Made by a program: the position numbers and the translations under genes | Shown: positions 11,848 to 22,780 of the stretch, piece by piece | Numbering within the stretch: position 1 is the first letter of the stretch | Layout of the letters: each line of letters starts with the position of its first letter | From: Allacma fusca | Taxonomy: Eukaryota > Arthropoda > Collembola > Symphypleona > Sminthuridae | Reading direction: 5' to 3' | NCBI GenBank assembly: GCA_947179485.1 | Contig: OX359246.1 | Location: forward strand, 17,670,001-17,734,000 | DNA length: 64,000 nucleotides | Notes under the pieces: model-generated | Database searches by the model: none | Seen by the model: only the letters and a program-made list of their open reading frames with translations | Told to the model about the DNA's origin: nothing

Positions 11848-13156
11848 ATGCCGTCTGAGGAGGAATTTAAAGCGGAAATTGAAGCCCTTAAACATCAATT
11901 ACTCGAAAGTGAAAGAAAGAAGGAAGAAGAAATCGACTCCCACAAGGTCCAGCTTGAAACCCTGGAAAAGCAAATTGACTCCCTTGAACGTATGCTACCA
12001 GGACTAAAACTTTTAGGACGCTCGACAACTGATAAACATGAAGAAAACTTCAAGAAGCTCAAGACCCGCATTTCACCATACAATGGATCTGATAATGCCA
12101 GGGACTACATTCAGACACTCGACCTACAAAGGGACAACCTGAAATTACCGCATGATTATTTTCTACAGGTGTTCCATTATTTCTTTGATGCAAAATCCTC
12201 GGCTGATGTTAAGGAATGGTTTTCCACCATTCATCCCAAGATCAGAAGGAGACAGGAAGCTAAGGATCCACCCGAAAATACCTGCAAGTATTTTAGCGAC
12301 TCATTTCTTCGGCAGTTTGACGACATCATCCAATGCCGTGATGCTATGGATGAGTACGAAAGTTTTACTCTCAAGCCTGGATTATCAGCCCACGACTACT
12401 GTCATAGACTCATCAAGCTCTTATACAAAATAGAGCCGACATATTCAACAATACAAATAGTCGAACGACTCCGCCGAAAACTTCCGATAGACCTCAGGAT
12501 GCATTTTTCTAGTGAACAGAATAGCTCAGTTCCCGCATTTGAGGCTCGACTCAAGGAAATTCTTATAGTAGAAAATAAGAATGGAAGATACTTGGCACCC
12601 GATTCTAAACTCGCTAAATCCACAAAGGATGTGACGGCTCCGAATTCAACAAAATCTACATCGGAGGCACCCGCTGTTGTTAAAATGATCACTGGTGTGT
12701 CAATACTGCCAGAAGAAAGGTCATTATGCTGGAAACTGTTACAGACTCCGGGATGGATTACCACCAATCCCACCTAAGAATCAAAATGTACCAACTAACT
12801 GACCCCAGCAGCGACAGGATAATAGGAATGGTAACCGCAATCCCAATCAAAGCGGAAATTTCAATGGTCGCCAACAGGGGAATCCTGCTCGCAACAACAA
12901 TAACTTCCAGCAGCGTAATGGCAACCGTTCACAACGCGGACCGAATAATGGACCAAATCAAAATAATCATCAGCCCCGCTTTAACAACAACAATGATTTC
13001 AGAAATAATAACAATCAGAGACCTGCTCAAGATATAAGACAACTCGCTGCAGCAGTACAGGATCTTCCGTCTCGCTTCTCGACAACGGGACCACCACAAG
13101 CTCCTGCTCCTGCACGACCCCAGCCAATCACATGGTTTCCTTCGGAAAACGAATAG
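11848..13156 (+). pseudogene. gag: gag, with frameshift and stop
   Basis: The ATG at 11848 opens a 309-codon frame. Residues 1-50 are a charged heptad-like coiled coil. The next ~200 residues match the general shape of a retrotransposon gag (SPYNGSDNARDYIQTL..., DYCHRLIKLLY). The frame is lost at 12689-12697, inside a short GT repeat. Just after that, in another frame, lies a CCHC zinc knuckle, CQYCQKKGHYAGNC (from 12698), followed by an Asn/Gln/Arg-rich tail typical of RNA-binding nucleocapsid. That frame contains a TGA at 12800 and ends with TAG at 13154-13156. The loss of one GT unit would explain the first break. Gag would assemble the particle and package the RNA; this copy cannot make the full protein. 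Confidence 0.85.
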
Positions 13157-14583
13157 GTGTGCTGACTCGGGATCAGCACACCACCCCAAATTTTCCTCCA
13201 GATCCAGGAATTTATAATTCCATACATCCATTTTCAAAATTTCAAAATTTCTACAATACTCGGAATTTAATCTCGAAACCCGCTGAAAAAGCTACTGAAA
13301 TTACTGAATTAGATGATTTTATCCCGCTACTGGCATACCGCCAGTCCACATACAATCAGCCTAAACTAATTCGACAACAAAAGACAATATCCCGATCTGT
13401 GCATAATTCTTCACTCTTTCAGTCACCATACGAACTCGCTCAGGAAGCTCGACAACAACAATCACAAGATTTCTTATGCTCCATTAAATTAATAAACACA
13501 CCACACTATGTCAAAGGGGCATTTGACAGTGGTGCTACTATATCGATAATATCACCCGCTCTTGTACAAGAATTGGAGAGAATATCACCCCAATCCATTC
13601 ACGTTAGAACCCATGCTCGACGTGCTCTTGGACAGTTCGTACAAGATTCAGTTGTTTATTACAACAAAACCGCAACATTATTCTATGAAGTCAAGAACAA
13701 GTTCCATTCATTCGACTTCGCGGTAGTACCTCGAGCAGCAACCCTGCTAATAATTGGACTCGATTTTCTCGAATACCATAAATCATTTCTTGATTTTGGT
13801 AGGCGTCAATATGACTTTCAACCCGCTTCAAGCGCCCGCTCATTTACTAATAATGAGCATACCAGTAATGACTCACCCGATATAGACTCACCCGATTCAG
13901 AAACTAATACAAACTCAACCCACACGGTTAGAAGACTTACCTGCTTCACAACCCGACCGTATGAAATACCTGCAAGGACCTTTGAGCCTATTCGCATTAA
14001 TTTTCGCCAAGACTTCGAAGGATCAGCTGTAATCTTCCCCGACGCTTCTAAAACTAGAGGACTTTCTATGGGTACTCCCACAGTAACCGTTAAGGACAAA
14101 TGTGCATACTTATGTATATTTAACCCGCATAATCGTACGATGACACTTCCCCGCTTGAGGAATATAGCTTCCTATGACCCATTTGAAGGTGAAGAAATTC
14201 CTTATCCAGAACCAACCATACCTAATAATGGCTACTCGCCTTACCCTCCAGTCATCGGACAACTCAACCAAACCCCAAAACTTACCCCTTTTACTATGGA
14301 AGAGATTAATATGGGACCAAAAATGACTCCCGCCCAGAAAGATCAAATGCTCGAAAGAATAAATCATTTTAGAAACTGCTTTGCCCGCAACGAAACCGAA
14401 CTCGGTAAATTGAACTACAAGTATGTAGTGGTGGATACTGGTGACTCGCATCCAGTATACCGAGCTCAATACCGAGTCTCTGACTTTGAGCAAGACAATG
14501 AAAAAGCACACAGACCAGATGCTCGAAGCAGGAATTATTTCACCTTCTACCTCGCCATGGAACTCGCCGATACTTTTAATTAA
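13132..14583 (+). pseudogene. pol: pol segment 1: aspartic protease and start of RT
   Basis: The frame overlaps the end of gag and is in the -1 frame relative to it, as expected if pol is made by -1 frameshifting. The region around 13500-13760 is a retropepsin-like protease: the catalytic motif is FDSGAT, and LLIIGLDFL lies near its end. A linker and the first conserved block of reverse transcriptase follow (VYRAQYRVSDFEQD). The true frame is lost near 14497, where one extra base shifts RT into the next frame; what follows to 14583 is an out-of-frame tail. Protease would mature gag-pol in the particle. Confidence 0.88.
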
Positions 14584-15660
14584 AAAGCCCAACGGGGACC
14601 ATCGATTTTGTATCGACCTCCGCTGGATGAACAAGAAAGTAACATCTCAAAATACATGGCCCTTACCTAATATCCCGCAACAACTAGACAGACTTCATGG
14701 AGCTCGCTGGTTCATCCTAATGGATGCACTCCAGGGCTTCCTCCAGAGAGAAGTCCACCCCGATGACCGCAAGAAATTTGCTTTTACAACCCCGGATGGG
14801 AAATTCGAATTTAATCGACTCCCGTTCGGATATATGAACGCGCCTGCTGAGTTTCAAAGTATGATGGACGATATACTGGGTAATCTCAAGTATACTCTCG
14901 TTCTAGTGTACGTGGATGATGTCCTTGTGTTTGCTGGTACCTTTGAGGAATTACTCACCCGCTTTGAACTAGTCCTGCTCCGATGTCAAAGTTACGGACT
15001 TCGATTTAAAATTTCTAAATGCTACTTTGGATTCAACACCATTCGATATCTTGGTTGGACCATCGACGAGAATGGAGTCAGCGTACCAGAAGACAAAATT
15101 GAAGCCGTTAAGAAATTCCCAGTCCCTAATAACATCAAAATGGTTCGCAGATTCCTTGGACTATGCGAACAATTCATTAAAGACTATGGACACATAGTAA
15201 AGCCGATCTCCGATCTACGCAAGAAGGACGCAGTCTTTAATTGGACTCCCGCTTGTGAAAACTCATTCAACTCGCTAAAATTAGCACTAATAAATGCACC
15301 CGTATTGCAGATTTACAACCCAGCTGCAGAAATACATATTCATACGGATGCTTCAGCAATTGGCATAGGCGCCATTTGCATGCAAACAATATACGATGGC
15401 AAAAATCTCCACCCGATTGAATACGCATCCCGCTCATTAATCCCAGAGGAACAAAAATACTCAACTCACAAGAGAGAGCTGCTCGCTATTATCTTCGCGC
15501 TCAGAAATTTCCGACCCTACATTTTTGGTAAAAGAGTACATATTAAAACAGACCACCAAGCTCTTCAATACCTTCAGTCATTAAAAGACCCGCACGGACA
15601 ATTAGCTAGATGGGCTCTTGAGTTTGCAGATCAAGAAATGATCATTAAATACCAAAAAGG
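14498..15660 (+). pseudogene. pol: pol segment 2: reverse transcriptase and RNase H
   Basis: The frame carries the RT blocks in order: EAGIISPSTSPWNSPILLIK, CIDLRWMNKK, LPFGYMNAPAEFQ and the catalytic YVDD (LVLVYVDDVLVF). A connection domain and RNase H follow, with HTDASAIGIGA (first catalytic Asp), ELLAIIFALRNFRPYI and KTDHQAL. This is the Ty3/Gypsy order and motif set. A second frameshift at about 15655-15661, next to a run of five A, separates it from integrase. Both frameshifts in pol are one-base, so assembly error in homopolymers cannot be ruled out. Confidence 0.9.
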
Positions 15661-16649
15661 TGATGGCTCATGTAGACTGCCTGTCTCGCTATCCTATCCG
15701 CTCGCTCAGGTACTCAATCTCTCGTTCAACACCCGCAGACGTAGGAAATGAAGATCATTTTATTCAGCACACGGTTGGAGGCAACATTACTCTTTTTATT
15801 GAAAAACAACATCAAGACACTAAGCTGTTAAAAATAATACAAGACCTACAAATTAATGGAGACAATTCCGAACACCCGCATGACTTTAGTAAAAATTACT
15901 GTCTACTCCACGGTTTACTCTACAGGATTGACGCTAACAAGAGCGCTTCCCCTTATAAATTAGTAGTTCCATTAGCACTCCGACATGACATCCTCAAGCT
16001 CATGCATGATGACCCCGCTGCAGGCCATGCAGGATTTTATAAATCCTGCTCGCTAATAAGAACTCGATATTACTGGCCTCGCATGAACCAGGATATATTT
16101 AAATATATCAAAGGTTGTGAGAAATGTCAAAAGGAAAATGCTCGCAACAAATGCCCCTTGGGGCAACGTGAGACAATTCCCACTCCAAAGAAATTTTTCC
16201 ACACAATTGCCATGGATTACATAGGCCCGATTCAACAAACTCATCGAGGAAATAAATATGCTCTTGTCATAATTGATTATGCCTCCCGCTATTTATTAGT
16301 CATCCCCTGCAAAACCGCAGATTCAATTACATCCTGGAGATTACTAGAAGAACACGTCCTATATAATCATGGATGGCCTACTCGCATTATTACTGATGGA
16401 GGTACACATTTTACTGGAGCTAATTTCCGAGCTTTCCTCGCTGAACATGGAATAAAGCACACCGTCGTAATGCCACACTCACCCCAGTCAAATGGGTTAG
16501 TAGAAAGAAGTAACCGTGACATTAAAAATTATGTACGTAAATATTTGGAACCACCCAAACGTATGTACATATGGGACTCACTTGCACACAGGGCTGCATT
16601 CTCGCACAATGTAAAAATACATGAAGCTACTCGCTATAGTCCTTATTAA
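15660..16649 (+). pseudogene. pol: pol segment 3: integrase core
   Basis: It starts with the conserved linker AHVDCLSRYP that joins RNase H to integrase. A zinc-binding HHCC module follows (HDDPAAGHAGFYKS..., then CEKCQKEN). The DDE catalytic core has its first Asp in MDYIGPI, its second in IITDGGTHF and its Glu in SNGLVERSNRDIK. The frame is cut by TAA at 16647-16649, directly after RYSPY. It continues in the same frame beyond the stop, so this is a nonsense change rather than the real end. Integrase would insert the cDNA into host DNA. Confidence 0.9.
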
Positions 16650-19163
16650 CTAGTACATGGAAGACAACCCATACTGAAAGCAGACTTGGTAACACCAGTA
16701 GCACAAAACCAAATACCGGATACACCCGAAGATACTCAGGAAAGACTTCATGAAGCCATAAATCTCGCTGCAGAAATTTCCCGGAAGAAACAAATCCAGA
16801 GGGACGCAGTCTTCAACCAAGATAGAGTTGGCCACTCCTACCAAATTGGGGACTGGGTCCTGGTAGACTCTCTCCAGGAAGGCCTGAACACACGAACTAA
16901 AGGACCGTACATTGTCTCAAAAATCTTAGGCAATGCTTCGTATGAAGTCACTCCCGCATATTCAGATGCTAATTTAAGAACCCGCAATGTACACCAACAA
17001 CACATGCGGCCATACCATCAAATGCCAGATGGATGGAAACAAGACTATCCACTCCTGTTCAAGGACCCAGTCCCTGCCCAGGATATAAATAGCTCAATTT
17101 TTGTTCAGACATATGTCCCGAATTTACCCCTGCATGAAGGCCTCGCGAACTTTCGTCCAGTAGTACCTTTGGCACAAACGTCTACTACTCACTCATCAAC
17201 AACTACATCGAATAATATAATAGCAACTGGCAATCCGGTTGGTAGTCGACAACCTCCGCAGATTCCCAATACTTCAACAATACCACCTCTAATGTCTTTG
17301 GTTATCACACCACCAGTTTCTCGCTCACCATCACCAGATATTGATAATTATCGTGATGCAGATTATTTCCCACCGAGAGGAACTCGCAGACAGACTTTTC
17401 AATCTGGCCCTGCATATTTTACTCGATCAAGACGACCTCGTAACCACCAACAGCCACGGTTGACGTCACCGCGCTCTGTTGTTGCGTTATCACCAACTTT
17501 TACAGTCCCAGAAAATATAACTCCCCCTCGCTCTCTAGCAGCATCACCCACTTATACTGAAAGTTCTATTTCCTCGTACAGTGATAATTTACCAGTAATA
17601 ACTAGAGAAGTTTTTACCCCAATTGGAAACCCAGTTGTTAGCAATTCCCAATTCACACCAAACGAAGAATATCAACACACGGGATCCCGATCACCGTGTC
17701 AACCACCCGTGCTCTCCCCTCAAAATTTTCAATACACATCACCACCTAATGTCATGTATTCCCCTGACATAGAAGTTCAACAATATTTAAATAAATCACC
17801 GTTCACTTCAACTATTTCCCCGCCTGCAGCATATAATTCCCCGCATAGGATTATAGAGCCTAGTCCACACTCAACTTTAATTTCTCCAGAAATTCCTGGG
17901 AGTGTAACCCGCACTATTGCTCCATCACCTGCATTAAGTACACATTCAAGCAATGCAGATGAATTATTTGGATATATTGGCAACCGCCAATGCAGTTTCC
18001 CTCCCCACGAAACCTGTCAAAATGAAGAAAGTTTTGAACAGCACCCGCAACCAGATATACCCCAATTTATATCAATCCCACCATTTGGACTTTCATCGCC
18101 GAAACCATTATTTTCTATTTCCCTGCAAGTTCCAGAAGTTCCGGCATCATTTTCTTATGCCAGCTCAGAGGAACTGGACACATTTATAGAAAATTGTTGT
18201 GAAATGTATACATATCCATTTGACCGTATAGAAACAGAACGCTGTACTTTGGAAGACTGCACAGGTTACATGCATCCTCACTGTTTCTTATACGACCTGC
18301 AAACTGGTTACCCACGAAATACTGAAGACACTGATTTACCACCAGACGCATTTATTGCAGCAAGAATTACTCGAGTGTCAGCACCAGAATGGGTTTCCTT
18401 TAAAAATTTTATTGGCGAATTACCTGGCACTTCTCAACTGAATTTTTGCAACATATTAAGATGCAAATGTACAGGGGCTATGCATCCTCTTTGCCCCTAC
18501 TACACAGACACGAACATAAATTTATGGATGACATCTTTAGATTTTAAATGTCTACAACAACTTACCCCAATTATAGAAGAAATACATTCACTCCGCCAAC
18601 CGACGGAAATATACCAAGGCCCGCACATAACTCAAGAGTTTCGACGAATTAACGCAGTTTTAAATTCAGCATTACTTCAATTGGATAATGTTAAGATTCC
18701 TGCAGAAAATACCCGCTTGAGAAATCTTCGTAAACAAGCTATTATTGAAAATGAAAATATTTCAACAATGCTTATGTATAAAATTCACGAAGATGATTAC
18801 CGCAGTTGTGAACATTGCTTACAACTAGAAAACTCTACACCAAGAATAATTGAAAACCCAATACCTGCTCAAATTCCTAGCACAGAATTATTTCCCGAAA
18901 ATATAATTACAAGCATTTCAGCATTATTAGACTCGCCTAGTTCACACGAATCTCTTTCCCCAACTCGTGACCTAGCCCAGGATACTTTGGATGAACAATC
19001 TACATTAGTGACAACTCCCAAAATATCACCTCAAGATACCCCGCAAGATAAATCACTACCATTATTTGACTCCCCGATTGGACCTTCCCAGGATTGTGAA
19101 ATCCTTTCACCCGACAATTCACTTCTAATCACTGATACCGAATCCATTATTCCCGCTATCTAA
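16650..19163 (+). pseudogene. Integrase C-terminus fused to a long Pro/Ser/Thr-rich extension
   Basis: It is in frame with integrase across the TAA. The first ~120 codons hold the integrase C-terminal GPY/F module (GDWVLVDSL..., TKGPYIVSKIL...). Roughly 350 residues of low-complexity Pro/Ser/Thr-rich sequence follow, with many 'SP' and 'SPP' motifs. From about 18190 there is a cysteine/histidine-rich part: CTLEDCTGYMHPHC and, again, CKCTGAMHPLC, then CEHC. These look like paired metal-binding knuckles. I see no signal peptide or membrane segment, so it is not an obvious Env. The frame ends with TAA at 19161-19163 but stays open beyond it. Confidence 0.75.
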
Positions 19164-20003
19164 TCTCATATAACTCCGGTAGTGGAGGAGATGGTAGTGG
19201 ATACAGAGAGTCCACCTAAGTTGACTCCGGAAATTCCACAACCACCAATTAATCTTGCTTCTTTTCGTTTTTCCATATCAGGTACAAGCCAAGGTGCGGG
19301 AAAGGACAAACGAACTCCTGTGAGATCCACACCCGTTCGAAGCAGACTCAGGCCAAGGGGTGACGTGCCACTTGACTACAAAAAGTGTTTTGTATCTCGA
19401 AAGAGGAATTGAAAATCTCCTCCAAAGCCAACATCTAAGCAGCAGACAAACTCAAAGTCACCACCTGAGACAAGATTACCTGCTAAAGTAGTTAAACTGA
19501 AGCCCGCACCTATTCATGAAAAATATAAGTATAAGGTAATGACAACGATGGACAAGGAATTGGAACCAACTCCAGTTCCAGTTGAAAAAGCTATTTCCTG
19601 GACTTTCCAGGATTTGGAAAAGCAACCCTCCAAGGCATTTCCAGCGCCTAAACAGAAAAATACACAACCCGAATCTATGCTTAAGGAAGTACATATACCT
19701 CCAGCCAAGTTCAGCGTTCCAGGACCTACACCTAAGCCTTGGCTTGCTTTACAAAAACAAAAAGGCAGTACTCCTCCAGTTCCAGATCTAGAACCTATGG
19801 AGTGTGCAGAAACTGTGTTCTCTCAAGAAGATCCATCTACATCTACACAACACCTGCAACCTGAACGAAGACATTCGGCTCAGTTTACTGCCTCTCTACT
19901 GAGAAGAAGAAGCCGAACCTTTAGTACACCTGAACCTGAAATACGTGTTGTGACCTCCCCATCAATGGAAACCTCACCACCTTCAGATAACTCGCAAGAC
20001 TAA
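19164..20003 (+). pseudogene. Continuation of the extension ORF
   Basis: This is the same frame as the preceding segment. A possible ATG lies at 19191, and the frame is interrupted by TGA at 19410-19412 and ends at 20003. The encoded sequence is Pro/Lys/Ser/Thr-rich (PTPVPVEKAISWTFQDLEKQ, SLLRRRSRTFSTPEPEIRVV) with no domain I recognise. Frame continuity from 15660 to 20003 suggests that integrase and all of this were once a single polyprotein. Alternatively this part could be a separate ORF. Confidence 0.6.
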
Positions 20004-20920
20004 AAATAATTTTATTTATGATTACTTGTATATACATGCGTATATTTTTTTTTCACTTTATGATTTACTTAAACCTAACATTAACGTAAAGATATTTGAA
20101 ACATAGCTATACTTAATTAATTCCTATTGACTAATTTTTGTTTCGCTACATTTAATAATTTGTATATAATAATTTGTACATACCTAATTCTAACTAACTT
20201 AGCAAAATAATTCTACTTAATTTCAAAACTCGCTTAAGTAATCTCGCTCCAATGTCAAACCCCGCTGTTTTTAATTATATTATTATAATTATCAACATAT
20301 CTAGCAATACATTTGTATTATATGAGCTATCTATATCTTTTTAACTCGCAAATGTTACATTTCTTCAGAATATCCACAAGGACTCAAGAAATGAATACAC
20401 CAGTAACTATACTACTCAGCTTTACATTACTTCAGACCTGCTACTTCAAGTACAGAGGACTCGCTAAAATTGTATTTACCGACTTCCTAACCTAAATATT
20501 CCTTACCCCAAAACATTATTAATTCTCGCTAATTACCTATCTTCTAAGACTTACCTATCCTTACCTTAATTATACCTGGTCGTTCATTAGCTCTACGTAA
20601 TTCTCGCTTATCTAAAATCACAATCTCAAAAATCCACTGTTCTTATAGAAATCAAATTTTTTGTTACTACAAAACACTGCTAATGTGACCCAGCATTACT
20701 AATAACCACAATCATTTTAAGATCAAATTAAAATGCTGTTCCTTAATTCCTACCTTACATTCCCTAATACTATTTTACCCTGTCGGTTTATCCCTTGGAA
20801 TTCCTACCAACTTCCCAGACAAATAAATATTACGACAACAGTAATATATCAACATCCACGATCCACTGAAGTTTCAAGAAAACCAAATTTTCATTCTCTC
20901 GCTCATATATGTAATGCTCG
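20004..20920 (+). other. Non-coding 3' region of the retrotransposon
   Basis: AT-rich sequence without a convincing ORF. It keeps the recurrent CTCGCT/CCCGCT words that mark the whole element. Confidence 0.6.
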
Positions 20921-20924
20921 TGTC

Positions 20925-21092
20925 CGGTCTATTGCCACCCCAAACACTGCCACAAGCCCAACTGCCACGCGGAGAACTGCCGAATGTACAACTGCCACAA
21001 AAAACTGCCACTTGGACTACTGCCACAATGACACACTGCCACTCGGACTACTGCGGCAATAGCACACTGCCGCAATGACACACTGCCACATC
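20925..21092 (+). repeat. Left arm: ACTGCCAC repeats
   Basis: About eleven copies of 'actgccac' or close variants, spaced about 14-17 bases apart. The reverse complement, 'gtggcagt', recurs at 21895-22030 on the other side of the 20-bp minisatellite. The stretch 20950-21000 pairs closely with 21966-22020, including the 'ctccgcg' interruption. Confidence 0.8.
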
Positions 21093-21210
21093 AGCAAGTG
21101 TCAGTAAGCGATGCACATTGTACGCAGCTTGGGGACGACAACATGCGCAGTCTCCAATCCTGCACCCCGAAAACTTGTCACAGCACATGTCAGAGTTTAG
21201 TTTCAAACTC

Positions 21211-21840
21211 CGAAGCTTACCGCTGATTTCCGAAGCTTACCGCTGATTTCCGAAGCTAACCGCTGATTTCCGAAGCTTACCGCTGATTTCCGAACCTTAA
21301 CGTCGATTTCCGAAGCTTACCGCTGATTTCCGAAGCTTACCGTCGATTTCCAAAGCTTACCGCTGATTTCCGAACCTTACCGTCGATTTCCGAAGCTTAC
21401 CGCTCATTTCCGAAGCTTACCGTCGATTTCCGAAGCTTACCGCTGATTTCCGAAGCTAACCGTCGATTTCCGAAGCTTACCGCTGATTTCCGAAGCTTAC
21501 CGCTGATTTCCGAAGCTTACCGCTGATTTCCGAAGCTTACCGCTGATTTCCGAAGCTTACCGGTGATTTCCGAAGCTTACCGCTGATTTCCGAAGCTTAC
21601 CGGTGATTTCCGAATCTTACCGGTGATTTCCGAAGCTTACCGCTGATTTCCGAAGCTTACCGGTGATTTCCGAAGCTTACCGCTGATTTCCGAAGCTTAC
21701 CGCTGATTTCCGAAGCTTACCGCTGATTTCCGAAGCTTAGCGTCGATTTCCGAATCTTACCGCTGATTTCCGAAGCTTAGCGTCGATTTCCGAAGCTTAC
21801 CGCTGATTTCCGAAGCTGAGTGTCGATTTCCGAAGCTTAG
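21211..21840 (+). repeat. 20-bp minisatellite (about 31 copies)
   Basis: Unit CGAAGCTTACCGCTGATTTC repeated without spacers. The variable bases are mainly CGCTG/CGTCG/CGGTG. The period is exactly 20: every 60-base line shows the same phase. It lies inside the retrotransposon between two inverted arms. Confidence 0.95.
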
Positions 21841-21894
21841 TGTGGTTTTTCGTAATTATCTCAGCTTAAGTATACATATGGTTACCGGTGGCAG

Positions 21895-22030
21895 ATGGTC
21901 ATGTGGCAGTTGGTATTGTGGCAGTTGGTTCATCTTGGGTTTTCGGAGTGCGGGGCAAAAATTATTGTGGCAGTTGTACTTGTGGCAGTTCTCCGCGTGG
22001 CAGTTGTGCTTGTGGCAGTTGCTTGGGTGG
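21895..22030 (+). repeat. Right arm: GTGGCAGT repeats (inverted copy of the left arm)
   Basis: Copies of 'gtggcagtt' form the reverse complement of the arm at 20925-21092. Together the arms could fold the minisatellite into a ~1.1-kb stem-loop in the transcript. Confidence 0.8.
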
Positions 22031-22340
22031 AAGTAGACATGTAACCGTAATGCTCGTGTATCTCGCTATGATATATTTTATTTTTATTATAAAGTATGAC
22101 CCGCTTATTTATTAATAGTTAATGCCCTGACATTTGACATGATTACTAAGTGTTTTTTAAGAAATATTATTATATAATCCCGCTCATAATGTTATATTAT
22201 TAATCTTATGTATGTATATATTTGTTTTTATACCATTTATCATTTTAATTTATCTTTTACATTTTTAAACATTTTAAATAATTTGTATATTTTAAAATTG
22301 ATTGTTAATTCATAACTCACGAGGACGTGAGTCTGGTTTG

Positions 22341-22350
22341 AGTCGAGGGG
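22341..22350 (+). other. Polypurine tract
   Basis: AGTCGAGGGG lies immediately before the TG of the 3' LTR. This is the expected position of the plus-strand primer. Confidence 0.75.
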
Positions 22351-22720
22351 TGTAACACCATAGGTTAAGTCTCCCCATGTTGTTCACTTATTGGTGTCCA
22401 GCTATTGCTGAGGCACTTGCTACCCATTACTCCCGAACTCTCATCGTTACTCTCCAGCTCCCGCTTCTCGTATGCCTTACATGCCATATATAAGGCCAGC
22501 TCGCTCACAGACTATATAGTCTGTGTCGCACCGCTCCTACTGTTAACACCACATTAACTGTGCTCCTAATAAACTATTATTTAACCTTAACGTACATTTA
22601 CCCGCTCATATTATTTATCCGGATATCCTCTCGTAGTTATCATTTGTCTACGGCTATGTAGGAACGGCACACAGGCTCTTATTGTAGGCACGGTTTTATC
22701 CCCCAAAGTACCATGCCACA
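22351..22720 (+). repeat. 3' LTR (370 bp)
   Basis: Matches the 5' LTR except for three substitutions: a/t in 'tgttgt(t/a)cact', a/t in 'attatt(t/a)aacc', and t/c in 'atcat(t/c)tgtc'. Confidence 0.96.
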
Positions 22721-22780
22721 ATACAGAAGAAACATTGAAGTACAACAAAAAGACATAATCCCGTTTGAAAATAATGATCC

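Larger units (their letters stand above)
10784..22720 (+). mobile_element. Ty3/Gypsy-type LTR retrotransposon, 11.9 kb, young but broken
   Basis: Complete structure: two 370-bp LTRs beginning TG and ending CA, a 4-bp target duplication atac (10780-10783 and 22721-22724), a primer-binding site two bases after the 5' LTR, and a purine tract before the 3' LTR. The coding order is gag (CCHC knuckle), aspartic protease, reverse transcriptase, RNase H, integrase, which is diagnostic of Ty3/Gypsy. The LTRs differ at only three positions, so insertion is recent. Even so, the coding region has at least three frameshifts and several in-frame stops. It landed about 60 bp beyond the stop codon of F-box copy B. 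The length is well above the usual 5-7 kb because of a long post-integrase ORF, a ~2-kb non-coding tail and a minisatellite. Confidence 0.95.

Noticed and set aside
14110..14634. 174-codon minus-strand ORF within pol
   Set aside because: It is antisense to conserved RT and protease blocks.
16686..19163. Retroviral-type envelope ORF
   Set aside because: It has no signal peptide, no transmembrane segment and no cleavage site. It is in frame with integrase and starts with the integrase C-terminal module.
21211..21840. CRISPR array
   Set aside because: The 20-bp units are contiguous with no spacers, and they lie inside a eukaryotic retrotransposon.
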